A DNA stretch of 64,000 nucleotides from Phenylobacterium sp. GTDB taxonomy: Bacteria > Pseudomonadota > Alphaproteobacteria > Caulobacterales > Caulobacteraceae. Each line of letters opens with the position of its first letter. Within the stretch, counting starts at the first letter, position 1. Made by a program: the position numbers and the translations under genes. Shown piece after piece: positions 19,730 to 29,744 of this stretch. The DNA is taken from the NCBI RefSeq assembly GCF_030681155.1, contig NZ_JAUXXE010000029.1, positions 1 to 64,000 of the forward strand, written 5' to 3'. The notes beneath the pieces were generated by a model. It had not been told where the DNA came from. It made no database searches and worked only from the letters and a program-made list of their open reading frames with translations.

Positions 19730-22700
19730 AAAATTGGTTCGGCGGCAAGTCCACCGCGAAATCCGAGGCACGCTTTCTACATGCTGTGGAAGGCGACGAC
19801 CTGATCCTGACCTTGGTGAATGGGCTGGACGCCGCGCCTGCTTCTTCATGGCCAGGACTTAAGCCTGAGGCGGCGCAGGCCATCTGGTCGTTGCAGGCCG
19901 CGGCCGAGGATGCTCGGACGGGCGATGACGGGCGCGTTCTGGTCGAGGCCAATGAGAGCTCCATTCGCCTGAGACCGTCCTATCTCGCGGCGCTGGATAC
20001 GGTCAGCGCATCGGCCTTCTCACTGCCTCCGCCGACGAATCTTGGGTTGGATCTGAAGTCCATAGGACGGATCGACCAGGACGACTTTCACCTGCAGGTA
20101 CGTTGGGTGCGCCCTGGCGGTCAGCCCGCGCGCGCAGATCTGAACGGTGCACTGCTCACCACTCTCGATGGGCTGCGTCGCCTCCCGGAACCGCTGTGGT
20201 CGCTCCACAATGCCGCCACGCGCCTGGCTTCGCCGCTGGAGAAAGCTGAACGTTTCAAGGCTCTCGCCGACCTTCGGGCTCACTGGCCGGACGATCCGGC
20301 CGCGCCAGTCGACAGTGATCTGTTTCTGCGGGATCTTCGCGTTCACTACGCGTCCAGCTTATCGCTCCGGCTTCGTACGCTGACACCGAATTGCACCGAG
20401 TTTGACCCCGTCCTGTTCGGTGCCCGCTCGCTAGCGGATGCCGAAGATTTGGGCCGAAGTCTGGACGAGGAACTAGACAACGTCCTCACGCCCGCCGCGC
20501 AGAAGGTGTTTGCGGAGCACCGCTTCCGCAGAGAGCCGGAAGCTCGCCCCGTCTACCTTTTGCGCGATGGCGAATACGTCTTCATCGATCCCGGGCTGCA
20601 ACCTGCGCTCAACGTCGTTCGGAAGCTTCAGGAACGGCCCGAAGCGGAACGGCGAGCTTTTGTACTCAATCCTCGCCGCGTGTTGCGCGAGCATCTGGGA
20701 CACGCGCTGTCCGAAGAGATCGGCCTGGATGCCCTCTTTGTCGAGACAGATCAGTTCTCGGGCCGTGTTGCGGGGGTGGACGTCTGGCGTGCGCCGGTCC
20801 TGCCTTGGTTGACACCAATCGGGAAGAATCAATGGCTTCCGGAACGCTTCGGATTGCGCATCGGCGAGGACTATTTCTCGCTGCCGCCCGAGAATGTTCT
20901 CGCGGTGATCGAACAGGTGGAGGTCGCAGCGGCCGCGGGCCACGCGACGGCGCCAATCGGCGATCTTCTGCGTCCTGCCTCTGACGATGGTCCTCCCGCG
21001 CCTCGGGATTTGCCAATCAATGAGCAGACAATTGACGCTGTCAGAAGCCTTGCGCCTTTCGCTCTTGGAGCCTCGCCTCCGTCGGCCGGTCTGGAGGAAG
21101 CGCCTGCCATCTGGGACGGGGAAGTCCAGGGCAAACTATTCCTGGTGGTTCGGGAGAACTTCGAAGAGGTCGAGTACGCGCCGCTCGACGCTGCGGGAGA
21201 GCCCACTCCTTCGACAGATCAGATATCCATCCCCGATCGATTGCGCGCGTCCCTGAAACTTCACCAGCGACATGGGCTGATTTGGCTGGCGCAGAACGCC
21301 AGGGCGAGGCGGCCGGGTGCGCTGCTCGCCGACGACATGGGGCTGGGCAAGACGCTGCAGGCCATCGCGTTCATGGCCTGGCTCCAGGATGAAGCTGCCG
21401 CGGGCCGCAGGCCAAGTGCGCCCTTCCTCATTGTGGCGCCGACGGGCCTTCTTGGGACGTGGCGAGACGAAATCGCCAAGCACTTAGATGTTCCCCGTTT
21501 GGGCTCTCTAGTACCCGCCTTCGGTTCTGACCTGAAGTCACTGCGTGACGAAGATACCTTCGGTACCCGGGATATCGAGACGGGTCGCGCGTCGCTTAAG
21601 GCCGAGTCCTGGCGCGCCGCCGGAGTGGTGCTAACCACCTACGAAACGCTTCGGGACTATCACTTCAGCTTCGCTCGAACGCGTTTCGGCCTGATCGTCT
21701 ATGACGAAATCCAGAAGCTGAAGAACCCCACCAGCCAGATGACGAGGGCCGCCAAGGCGCTCAACTCGACCTTTACGCTCGGGATGACGGGTACGCCGGT
21801 CGAGAACCGACTTCAGGATCTATGGTCCATCATGGACGTGCTGGCCCCGGGCCTGCTTGGCGCCAGTCGGGACTTTGAGCGACGCCATCCCTCAGGTGAT
21901 TCCGCCGCGTTGGCCCGTTTGAAGGTGCAACTCACCGAGGGGCGGAGTGGCCAACCCGCCTATATGTTACGCCGTCTGAAGAGTGAAGCTCTCGAAGGTA
22001 TGCCTCAGAAGCACATCCATACGATGTCAGTGGATATGCCGCCAGTTCAGGCCCAAGCATACCGTGATGTCGTAATGAAAGCAGCCGCGGCGGCGTCAGG
22101 CGGCAATATGGGGAAGGGTGGCATGCTTTCGACGCTGGCGTCGATGCGCGGTGTCTCCCTTCATCCTCTCGACCCCCGCCAGGCCCCGGCAGACCTCGAC
22201 ATCTACGCCCGAGATTCTGCGCGCTTGTTTCATACGCTGAAGGTTCTTGATGAGGTCGCCGCCGGGCGGGAGAGGGCGCTCATCTTTGTCGAAGACCTCG
22301 CCATGCAGGAACGTCTGTCTGGGCTGATTCAGGCGCGGTTCAAGCTTCCAAGTCCGCCAATGCGCATCAACGGCTCGGTGCCTGGTCATAAACGACAGGG
22401 AATGGTGACAGCCTTCCAGCAGAACCATGACCGGTTCGACGTCATGATCCTGTCCCCCAAGGCCGGTGGCGTTGGGCTTACTTTGACCGCCGCCAATCAT
22501 GTCATTCACCTGTCACGGTGGTGGAACCCGGCGGTGGAAGATCAGGCGACAGACCGGGTGTTCAGGATCGGCCAGACCAAAGACGTGCATGTGTACCTAC
22601 CGTTGGCGGTGCATCCTGACCCGTCGATCCGTGAGGCCAGTTTCGACCTACGCCTCAATGCGCTCATCGAGCGCAAGCGCCAGTTGACGCGGGATCTGTT

Positions 22701-23361
22701 CCTGCCGCCGGATGCCAGCGACGCGGAGCTCTCCGACTTGTTCCGGGAGGTGTCTCTGGGGGCGGAGGTGCCGAGTGACTCGCCAGCGCGCCAGCCGGAT
22801 ACGGTCGCTGATGCGGGGCGTGCAACTGTTGAGCCGCGAGCTGTGCTTAGCCTGCCCAAAGTTCTGGTCGACGCTGGGGTCCGCCATTGGCGCTGCGAAG
22901 CGGGCGCGGCGCGCCCGACCGAGGCTCTGGTTGCTATGTTCGCCGGTAAGGACATCGTTCAAGTGGCTATTCGGGATCCGTATGCGCTCGCTCGATCAAG
23001 CGCACGCCAAGCCCAGGTTCGATTCCTCGTGGCGCTCAAGGAAGTATCCCGCTCGCTGGGGGCCGTCACGATCGAGTATGCTCCCGAAGCCGAGGGTGAT
23101 GCTGATGATGGGGGTGCCCGTCGGGATCTCGGCGCGATTTACTCGCGGGCATTCGGCGGCGGCGGTCCTAGACTGGCGCTGAATCGACGGAGCAAGCGCT
23201 CTCGCGATGACGACTTTCATGATCGTTTCGTCGAAATCGATGTCCGCCATGCCGGGGGTGCGATCCGACGGTACGAGGTGACGATTGGTCGAGGTGTCGA
23301 GGCACTGTTCGACTCCACCAAGCAATGCACGGTAACTTATGCCCCCCCGTCGGCCGTATGA
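19726..23361 (+). CDS. zorD: Zorya anti-phage protein ZorD (SNF2-type helicase/nuclease)
   Basis: A 1211-aa SNF2-family ATPase, the effector of type I Zorya. N-terminal ~500 residues are family specific. The helicase core has Walker A DDMGLGKT at ~538, motif Ia 'FLIVAPTGLLGTW', DEIQ box 'VYDEIQKLKNP' at ~660 and 'MTGTPVENRLQDLWSIMD'. The C-terminal RecA-like lobe has 'SPKAGGVGLTLTAANHVIHL' and motif VI 'DQATDRVFRIGQ' near 940. DEIQ in place of DEAH/DEXQ is seen in this group. The C-terminal ~200 residues are extra. Last of the coupled operon; 133 bases separate it from the next gene. Confidence 0.95.
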   Translation: MKNWFGGKSTAKSEARFLHAVEGDDLILTLVNGLDAAPASSWPGLKPEAAQAIWSLQAAAEDARTGDDGRVLVEANESSIRLRPSYLAALDTVSASAFSLPPPTNLGLDLKSIGRIDQDDFHLQVRWVRPGGQPARADLNGALLTTLDGLRRLPEPLWSLHNAATRLASPLEKAERFKALADLRAHWPDDPAAPVDSDLFLRDLRVHYASSLSLRLRTLTPNCTEFDPVLFGARSLADAEDLGRSLDEELDNVLTPAAQKVFAEHRFRREPEARPVYLLRDGEYVFIDPGLQPALNVVRKLQERPEAERRAFVLNPRRVLREHLGHALSEEIGLDALFVETDQFSGRVAGVDVWRAPVLPWLTPIGKNQWLPERFGLRIGEDYFSLPPENVLAVIEQVEVAAAAGHATAPIGDLLRPASDDGPPAPRDLPINEQTIDAVRSLAPFALGASPPSAGLEEAPAIWDGEVQGKLFLVVRENFEEVEYAPLDAAGEPTPSTDQISIPDRLRASLKLHQRHGLIWLAQNARARRPGALLADDMGLGKTLQAIAFMAWLQDEAAAGRRPSAPFLIVAPTGLLGTWRDEIAKHLDVPRLGSLVPAFGSDLKSLRDEDTFGTRDIETGRASLKAESWRAAGVVLTTYETLRDYHFSFARTRFGLIVYDEIQKLKNPTSQMTRAAKALNSTFTLGMTGTPVENRLQDLWSIMDVLAPGLLGASRDFERRHPSGDSAALARLKVQLTEGRSGQPAYMLRRLKSEALEGMPQKHIHTMSVDMPPVQAQAYRDVVMKAAAAASGGNMGKGGMLSTLASMRGVSLHPLDPRQAPADLDIYARDSARLFHTLKVLDEVAAGRERALIFVEDLAMQERLSGLIQARFKLPSPPMRINGSVPGHKRQGMVTAFQQNHDRFDVMILSPKAGGVGLTLTAANHVIHLSRWWNPAVEDQATDRVFRIGQTKDVHVYLPLAVHPDPSIREASFDLRLNALIERKRQLTRDLFLPPDASDAELSDLFREVSLGAEVPSDSPARQPDTVADAGRATVEPRAVLSLPKVLVDAGVRHWRCEAGAARPTEALVAMFAGKDIVQVAIRDPYALARSSARQAQVRFLVALKEVSRSLGAVTIEYAPEAEGDADDGGARRDLGAIYSRAFGGGGPRLALNRRSKRSRDDDFHDRFVEIDVRHAGGAIRRYEVTIGRGVEALFDSTKQCTVTYAPPSAV

Positions 23362-23494
23362 CGCGAGTGCACACCACTGCATGCCCCGCTGGTGGTCGCA
23401 TGGGCACTGATGGCGTTAACTTTCTGACCTCTGCCTTGCGCTACCTAGGGTCGATCTGCCGGAAGCGATCCGGCGTGCACACGTCAGGGGCGAT

Positions 23495-24601
23495 ATGGCG
23501 CTTTTTCGAGTAGCGGGCGATGCTCTTGAGCGGGTCCATCAGACAACTTTCGCCAAGGAAAACCTCCTTGAGCGCAGCGACCTGCAGCGGCTTCTGAAAG
23601 CGGACATCACGGCCTTGGCGCCGGACCTAATGGTGATCGCTGAGGAATTCGGTGACTGGGAAGACAGCCATCGGCGGATCGATCTTCTTTGTGTGGATCG
23701 GAATGCTCACCTTGTCGTGGTGGAGCTGAAGAGGACGGAGGATGGAGGTCATATGGAGCTCCAAGCGATCCGCTATGCGGCCATGGTGTCCAGCATGACC
23801 GTCGATCAGTTGGTGGGAGTCCATGCCCGCTTCATCGGCGGTGACGATGCCCACGCGCGGGCCGAGAGCTCCATTGCAGCCTTCCTCGGGTGGGACAGCG
23901 TGACCGGTGGGCAGCTTGCCGACGATGTTCGGATCATTCTGGCCGCCGCCAACTTCTCAGTTGAGCTGACAACAGCGGTGCTGTGGCTCAACAAGCAGGG
24001 ATTGGATTTTACCTGTTATCGTATTGTGCCTCATCGTCTCGGCGAGACCGTGCTCATCGACGTCCAGCAGCTCATCCCGCTCCCTGAAGCCGCCGACTAC
24101 GAAACCAAGCTGCGAGCTCAACGTCAGGAATCTCAGCGTGTAGAGAGTGCGAGAGGCGAAATTTTCCGGCGTTTCTGGGCCCAGCTGATAGAGCGTTCAA
24201 AGGCCAGAACTCAGGTGGTTGCTGGTCGCTCAACCAGCCCCGATCACTGGCTCAGCGGTCCCACAGGGCGAACGGGTTTCACCCTGACATTCAGCATGAA
24301 GCAGCACAGTAGCCGGGTGGAGCTCTACATCGATTTTGGCAAAGGGACTGAGGCCGGAACGCTGAAGGCTTTCAGAGGCCTGGAAGCGCGTAAGGCGGAG
24401 ATCGAAGAAGCCTTCGGCGAGCCATTAATCTGGCAAGATCTGCCGGAGAGCCGCGGGTGCCGAATTTCGTACGAGCAGCCGGGCGGGTGGCGCGCTTCGG
24501 AAGAGACGTGGCCAGAACTCCAAGAACGGATGATCGAGGCGATGGTCAAACTCGAAAAGACCATTCGACCTGAACTCGCTCGACCGGCTGTTAGTACCTA
24601 G
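23495..24601 (+). CDS. PD-(D/E)XK nuclease with C-terminal DUF4268-like domain
   Basis: A 368-aa protein. The N-terminal nuclease domain is of the NucS/DUF91 type: Asp63 in RRIDLL, Glu77-x-Lys79 in LVVVELKR, then Gln90 in 'MELQAIRYAAM', the conserved glutamine helix. The C-terminal ~150 residues resemble DUF4268 ('FTLTFSMKQHSSRVELYIDF', 'IEEAFGEPLIWQDLPESRGC'). Such proteins occur in defence islands and probably cleave DNA. It follows zorD in the same direction and may share its transcript or be the first gene of a separate two-nuclease unit. Confidence 0.82.
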   Translation: MALFRVAGDALERVHQTTFAKENLLERSDLQRLLKADITALAPDLMVIAEEFGDWEDSHRRIDLLCVDRNAHLVVVELKRTEDGGHMELQAIRYAAMVSSMTVDQLVGVHARFIGGDDAHARAESSIAAFLGWDSVTGGQLADDVRIILAAANFSVELTTAVLWLNKQGLDFTCYRIVPHRLGETVLIDVQQLIPLPEAADYETKLRAQRQESQRVESARGEIFRRFWAQLIERSKARTQVVAGRSTSPDHWLSGPTGRTGFTLTFSMKQHSSRVELYIDFGKGTEAGTLKAFRGLEARKAEIEEAFGEPLIWQDLPESRGCRISYEQPGGWRASEETWPELQERMIEAMVKLEKTIRPELARPAVST

Positions 24602-24674
24602 CGCGGTCTTGTGCTGGGGGCTTGCACGGCCTAGCCGACTACACAGCGGTAGAGCTATCCTTGGAGATTGACGT

Positions 24675-25898
24675 TTGACACGGCAACACGCCACGCCGCT
24701 TTTCATTCCCGCGAGTGGGACCGCCGTCACGTTAACTCCACTCACTCTTCAAGGCGGCGCTGGGGCGGTCTTGGAAAACGCCATCCAGTCCCTAGTCTAT
24801 GCGCATCCGAGCATTCTGCCCATTGGCGAGATCGACCCGACCTTTGCAGGCCCGATCTCAATCTGTCGCGAGCTCGTCACGCCCGCCGGACCGATTGACA
24901 ATTTTCTTGTCACGCCTTCAGGTCTGCCGATCCTCGTTGAATGCAAGCTCTGGCGAAATGCTGAGGCTCGTCGCGAGGTGGTGGGGCAAATCCTCGACTA
25001 CGCCAAGGAACTCGCCAGATTTACGGTGTCTGACCTCCAACGCGAGACGAGCCGACGTCTAGGATTGGGGCCGACCGCCCTGCTTGACCTCGTGCGTGCA
25101 GCGGATCCCACGGTCGACGAGATCCAGTTCAACGATGCGTTGACCGCCAACCTGAGGCGCGGGCGTTTCCTGCTGCTAATTGTGGGAGACGGAATCCGCG
25201 AGCGCGTAGAGAGCATCGCCGAATACCTTCAAGCCCACGCCGGTCTCCACTTCTCCTTCGGCCTCGTGGAGATGCCGATCTACGCTTTGCCTGACGGCAG
25301 CCAACTGGTCGCTCCGCGGGTGCTTGCCCATACCCATGTGATCACCCGTAATGTTGTCGCCTTGCCAGATGGTCACACGCTGCTCGCCGAAGACGCGGAG
25401 ACGGTGGCAGAGATCGATTCCGAAACGGCCGCGCTAGGCGACGCTCGGCAGCAGTTCTGGACGGAATTTATTCAGCACCTGCGCCTCGACGATCCCGAAC
25501 AGTCCATTCCGAGGGCGCCGCGTCAGGGCTACGTGACCTTCGCACTTCCGGCCCCTGCAGGAACGTGCTGGCTCACCGTCTACCGTGAGATGCGAAACAA
25601 TGAGGTCGGGTTGTTCCTTTCATCTCAACGCGACACTGCGGGCGAATACGCCGCGAAAGTTATCGCAGAAGACTGGGAGGCGGTCGGTCCGCTCCTCGGT
25701 GCCACAGCCAAATGCACTCAGAAAGATGGGCGGCCGCGTATCATCGACACCTTCCGAGCGGGTCCGCTCGATCAGCAGGCGAACCGTGATGCCGCTTTCG
25801 CTTGGCTCGCCGAGCGGACCAACACCTTCGTCAATGTTCTTCGCCCACGAGTGAGGTCTGCTGCTGCGGACTATACCCTTAAAGCCCAACTGCCCTAA
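24675..25898 (+). CDS. second PD-(D/E)XK nuclease-like protein
   Basis: A 407-aa protein with a PD-(D/E)XK core: Asp75 in GPIDNFLV, Glu89-x-Lys91 in ILVECKLWR, and a downstream Gln-helix 'VVGQILDYAKELARF' (Q105). The remaining ~290 residues contain a mixed region with 'RRGRFLLLIVGDGIRERVES' and a C-terminal part with 'FALPAPAGTCWLTVYREM'. The TTG start at 24675 has GGAG upstream. It lies 73 bases after the DUF4268-type nuclease in the same direction, so the pair is probably one unit. The family name is not known to me. Confidence 0.75.
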   Translation: MTRQHATPLFIPASGTAVTLTPLTLQGGAGAVLENAIQSLVYAHPSILPIGEIDPTFAGPISICRELVTPAGPIDNFLVTPSGLPILVECKLWRNAEARREVVGQILDYAKELARFTVSDLQRETSRRLGLGPTALLDLVRAADPTVDEIQFNDALTANLRRGRFLLLIVGDGIRERVESIAEYLQAHAGLHFSFGLVEMPIYALPDGSQLVAPRVLAHTHVITRNVVALPDGHTLLAEDAETVAEIDSETAALGDARQQFWTEFIQHLRLDDPEQSIPRAPRQGYVTFALPAPAGTCWLTVYREMRNNEVGLFLSSQRDTAGEYAAKVIAEDWEAVGPLLGATAKCTQKDGRPRIIDTFRAGPLDQQANRDAAFAWLAERTNTFVNVLRPRVRSAAADYTLKAQLP

Positions 25899-25931
25899 GG
25901 CTTCGATCATCTCATGCCGCTGCATGGAGCC

Positions 25932-26870
25932 TCATAAGTGGTCATAACGGGCGCAGTCGGCGACCGGCGGATATCGCAGCTGCAACGCCTCAGATGTTGT
26001 GATCCCTGGAGGCTTAGGCGGCTCGCGCCGTCTGGCCAGGATGTTCAGGATTAGATCGTCGCTGGAGACGCCAGCGTCCAGGGCCTCGCGCAGTGCCTCG
26101 TCGACCGCCTCCAGGGCATCATCGAGCACCGCGGCCAGCACCCGCGCGAAGCGTCGGTCGGCCTCGTCGCCGGCGGGTCAGGGCCGACTGCAGCGACCAG
26201 GCCCGGAACGGCGCGCCGTTGCGCGGCGCTCCCGGCTTGCGCGCTAAGACCGGTAGGTATTGCCACGGATCGTAGATCGTCCGGTCGCGGCCGAGTCTGC
26301 GCGGGTGCTCGGCCACCAGTTCGCCGTCGCAGAGCACCACGATCCTGTCGGCATAGGCGCGGATCTGCACCGCCGGGCGCGCCGCCCTGGCCGCCACCGA
26401 GTAACGGTTGCGGTCGAAGCTGATCAGGCAGGTGGCCTGGGCCACGGCCTCGATCTGGTGGAAGCCGTCGAAAGGGCCAGCAAACGGCACCAGGAACGGC
26501 TTCTCGGCCTCAAACACCTCCCAGACCGTCCGATTGGGCTGCTCGGGATGCCGATCGCTCCGGGCCCAGCGCTCGCACTCGGCCACCAGCCAGCCGTTGA
26601 GCTCCTCCAGCGTTCTGAATCGCAGGCGCGGCTTGAAGATGGTGTCGCGGGCGTAGCCCACCTGGTGCTCGACCTGGCCCTTCTCCCAGCCCGAAGCCGG
26701 CGTGCACGTCACCGGCCCGATTAGATAGTGCGAGCACATCTGCTCGAAGCGCCGGTTGAAGCGCCGCGCCTTGCCGGCGAACACGGCGTCCACCGCGGTC
26801 TTCACCCTCGGGAGCCCTTCTGGCCAACGCCCCGTCTGCAGGGCGTGCTTTCGCACGCCCACTGAGAGGC
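25932..26870 (-). pseudogene. istA: IS21-family istA transposase remnant
   Basis: The C-terminal half of an IstA transposase, 5'-truncated and broken. Codons from 26862 to about 26141 encode recognisable IstA features ('GWEKGQVEHQVGYARDT', 'FKPRLRFRTLEELNGWL', 'DRNRYSVAARAARPAVQIRA', 'YLPVLARKPGAPRNGAPF'). The C-terminal tail continues in another frame (26141-25932, 'LDDALEAVDEALREALDAGV'), which shows a frameshift near 26140-26200. No istB partner or terminal repeats are visible. A dead insertion sequence marking recombination in the middle of the island. Confidence 0.85.
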
Positions 26871-26987
26871 TCAGCGTGGCCAGCGCTGCAAAGAGGCTTG
26901 GCGGCGGCCGTGAGCGCGGGCGCGTGCCGGGGTTAACAGGGGGGCAGCGGTTTCGATAGGTTCAGCAGGTCGACAGTCGCTTGGAAT

Positions 26988-28190
26988 CTAGCTGGCTGCG
27001 GTCTGTCGCCCGTGGTGCAGCCACTGCCATGCGGCGAGCCGGACCACTCGCATGAGGCGGCTGCCCAACGACCACTCTTCTGCCCCAAGATGATCCGTGG
27101 GGGCCAGGCCCATATCGCTCAGCAGGATCCTGTCGCCGTGGGCGATGGCCGAACGCACGGAGTAGAGCTCTGATTTCACGGCAGCGGGAACGTAGCTGGG
27201 AAGGTGTTCCTCAATGAACGTTTTGAAAAGCGCGGTCGGCCCGGGTCCAATCGGCTTGCCACACGCATCGCAGGGTTGGCTCTGCACAGGGGCGAACAAT
27301 GCCTCGATCGCGCTGACCAGAGCGACGTGGGCGGTGGATGACGATAGATGCCAGATGAGCCCTGCGGTCTGCAGCCAGTAAGCCGCGCGGACAAATTTCG
27401 CTCGTTTCAACGGGTCTAGTTGATGAACGCGATCAAGCGATGCTTCGAGGTCATCTGGGAGATGGGCTGGACCCAATGGCCGCCGGCCGCCGTAGACTTC
27501 ATTGGCCGGCGCTCTTCCGAGGACCGGTATGCCGACGTTAGGTGAGAACTGTTGCCCGAAGCCATCTCCGGGGTAGTGGTAGCCGAGTTGGAGAAATTCG
27601 CTCGCCGCTATCGCATTGTTGGCGAACCTGCCCAGCACCCACTCCATTTGAATGCTGTGTGAGCCGGCGCTCTTAAACGCGGGCACCAAGGCGCATAGAA
27701 TTAGCTCTAGTTCGCGAGCTCGCCGTGCATGGCGGCTCGCTCTCACCGCTGCATCGACGCTTCCAGTGTACGTGAACTCTAACGCGAACGGGTGGTCGCC
27801 ATGTCCAAATGGCGGACGCGGCGCGTCGACTGGTAGTGGGAGGATTGCGAAGTCCCGAGGGCGTTCGAAGTGGCCTTCGACGGCATCGTGGGCAAAGAGG
27901 ATGCTCCGGCCGACCATCTCTTTGCCTGGAGCCAACAAGAAGGATTCAATGCCGTTCCCGATGGCTCGGATGTCCGTCTTTGTGAGCTCGGCTGTCGTAG
28001 AGATTTCGAGGAGTTTTCCCGATTTTGCATATGATAGGCGCAATAGGGGCCGATCATCTCGAGTGTAGTCCACGACGCGCGACGTCGATTGTGTTGAGCT
28101 TCCGAAATGATTGAGCAAGAAACTTTGAAGTTCCGCTGAGTCAGTCTCGTGAACCCGCCACTCTCCCATCAACTTGTTGTTTTTTATCAT
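26988..28190 (-). CDS. HEPN-domain protein (ApeA-like HEPN)
   Basis: A 400-aa protein. A large N-terminal domain (~1-250) contains β-rich segments and 'FALEFTYTGSVDAAVRASRH'. The C-terminal domain carries a CxxC pair (C307-D-A-C310) and the HEPN RNase motif R-x4-H at 346-351 (VRSAIAHGD), as in ApeA-type HEPN proteins. HEPN domains in defence and toxin systems cut RNA, often causing abortive infection. It is a lone gene with no obvious antitoxin, between IS and phage remnants. RNase function is inferred from the motif. Confidence 0.75.
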   Translation of the reverse strand: MIKNNKLMGEWRVHETDSAELQSFLLNHFGSSTQSTSRVVDYTRDDRPLLRLSYAKSGKLLEISTTAELTKTDIRAIGNGIESFLLAPGKEMVGRSILFAHDAVEGHFERPRDFAILPLPVDAPRPPFGHGDHPFALEFTYTGSVDAAVRASRHARRARELELILCALVPAFKSAGSHSIQMEWVLGRFANNAIAASEFLQLGYHYPGDGFGQQFSPNVGIPVLGRAPANEVYGGRRPLGPAHLPDDLEASLDRVHQLDPLKRAKFVRAAYWLQTAGLIWHLSSSTAHVALVSAIEALFAPVQSQPCDACGKPIGPGPTALFKTFIEEHLPSYVPAAVKSELYSVRSAIAHGDRILLSDMGLAPTDHLGAEEWSLGSRLMRVVRLAAWQWLHHGRQTAAS

Positions 28191-28273
28191 TCTTGGCTCC
28201 CCAATCGGACAGGAGCACGATTCCGGTAGCGAAACGGTAGGCCTATGCGGCGGCTCTTGGACCCAGGATTGGG

Positions 28274-28624
28274 ACCAGGTCGACCAAGGCTCTGGTCGAC
28301 GAGTGTGTGCAGGAGTGGTCGGCCGACAGCCAAGCCGAGATCCGCGTCATCGTCATGAACGCCTTCCGGGCCGAGAAGGATGGCCAGGTAAACCGCGGCG
28401 CACTCCTTAACCTTCGCAAGCTGGACATCAAGGATTCGCGCTGGAAGCGGGCGATGGAGGCGGTCGACGATTCCATCGAGGTCCTGGGCACCAAGCGCTA
28501 CATCCGCTTCTATCCGCGGCCCAACCACCAGGCCGCATGGTCGTCGTTGTCGTTGGACGTGGCGACGGCTTCGCTCCAAGTTTCCGACCTGAGGGGGAAG
28601 TCGAATGCAGCTACCAAAAATTGA
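28274..28624 (+). pseudogene. 5'-truncated DUF3164 (Mu-like phage) gene
   Basis: The frame ending at 28624 matches the C-terminal half of DUF3164, a Mu-like phage protein. It has 'TKALVDECVQEWSADSQAEI', then VNRGALLNLRKLDI, 'RWKRAMEAVDDSIEVLGTKR' and 'YIRFYPRP'. Homologous codons begin near 28274, before the first possible start (GTG 28307), and the N-terminal half of the family is missing. Probably a relic of a Mu-type prophage. It overlaps the start of the next gene by 20 bases. Confidence 0.7.
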
Positions 28625-28979
28625 GATCAGGAAGAACCCGCAGAGCGACGCTGCCTTACTGGAGCCTCGTCTGGGGCCCCTTATCACGGCCTACTTCGAG
28701 TTCCTGAAGCGCGCTGCGATAGTTGCCGCGCTCACGGTCGTCGGCGAGTCGATCCCCTTTGTGAAGGCGTTGTCCTGGGTTTCCGGGCTCTTCCTGGTTA
28801 TGTCGGTGACTTTGATGGTCAACAAGTATGAGCTCGGCTTCGTCATACGCGCCGGCGCGTCGCCTCGCATGCTGAAGGTCGCTTTCTGGGTAGCGACCTT
28901 GTTCAACCTGGTCATCGGTTTGAGCCTGCTGATCGGCCTGAACTATGTATCGCTGACGCTCGTGGACGCGTGGGCTTAA
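28605..28979 (+). CDS. small integral membrane protein
   Basis: A 124-aa protein with a short cytoplasmic N-terminus and about three hydrophobic segments ('LKRAAIVAALTVVGESIPF', 'ALSWVSGLFLVMSVTLMV', 'FWVATLFNLVIGLSLLIGLN'). Starts within the tail of the DUF3164 remnant. No family recognised. It could be a phage holin-like or an ordinary membrane protein; nothing in the context decides. Confidence 0.55.
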   Translation: MQLPKIEIRKNPQSDAALLEPRLGPLITAYFEFLKRAAIVAALTVVGESIPFVKALSWVSGLFLVMSVTLMVNKYELGFVIRAGASPRMLKVAFWVATLFNLVIGLSLLIGLNYVSLTLVDAWA

Positions 28980-29129
28980 AGCCCCAAACCTTAGGCCCTC
29001 CAATAGGGAAGCCGAAGTGCATGGGGCGGGATCAGCGGAGCGCCGAGGCTCTGGCCTGGCGGCACCCCTATGACGCTGCCGCGTGGGATGTGCTCCGGTC
29101 GGTCCAGCTAGCCAAGCAGCCGCTATGTG

Positions 29130-29243
29130 AGCGACGAACCTGTCGATCGCCCGCAGCATGTGGTCGGCTGGCACGTGGCGCTCGAGCGAGAACTCGTAGA
29201 ACAGCGCCGACTGGTCGACTCGACGATCACCCATCATGGCCAT
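29130..29243 (-). pseudogene. transposase N-terminal fragment (IS1182/IS5-like)
   Basis: A stretch encoding 'MMGDRRVDQSALFYEFSLER' and then HVPADHMLRAIDRFV, the start of an IS1182-type (DUF772) transposase. The similarity ends after about 38 codons and the frame then becomes non-coding. No terminal repeats seen. A scrap of a second insertion sequence in the decayed part of the island. Confidence 0.5.
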
Positions 29244-29744
29244 CTCTCCTGTCGTCAGGAGAGTGAACCAGGCCCTAGTCATCGCTTCAATCGGCCTTTT
29301 TCAACACAATCGGCGCGTTGAGGACGTGGGCGTCTTGGGGTGCTAACCACTATCCGGCGAACCCGTTCACGCCATCGGTCGAGGGCGCGTTCTTCGTAGT
29401 TGAAGATGCACGGGGCGCCGCCTCGTCGGCAGTACTCGTCCTCGCGGGGGCAGGTGGGCGGTGGGGGGACGCTTCCGGCGGTCGTCACCGTCGGAGTCTA
29501 GCTGCCCTGCCTGCGAATGGCCAAGCCGCGCCGCTCTTTCGGGGGCTAGCCGCGACAACGCACCGGGGCTGGCGCCAGGACGATTCCACTATATGGTAAA
29601 GGCTGAGCCGGTCCCCACGGCTCGGCAGCTGCCTTGCGAAGGATCCAAGGTCCACGGGGAGTTTTGAACGTTCGCGACCGTCCCTCATCAAACGGCCGTT
29701 GAAACGAGCAGCACGTTTCGTCAGGCCGGCTGAGGAACGAGTGC
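29244..29744. other. 500 bp without a supportable gene
   Basis: Short frames on both strands have skewed composition (Arg/Pro/Ala rich) and no recognisable start context or family. It lies between a transposase scrap and the gene at 29745 and is best read as decayed or intergenic island DNA. Confidence 0.4.

Noticed and set aside
26119..26862. Active IS21 element
   Set aside because: The gene lacks its N-terminal half, is frameshifted near its end, and has no istB or terminal repeats.
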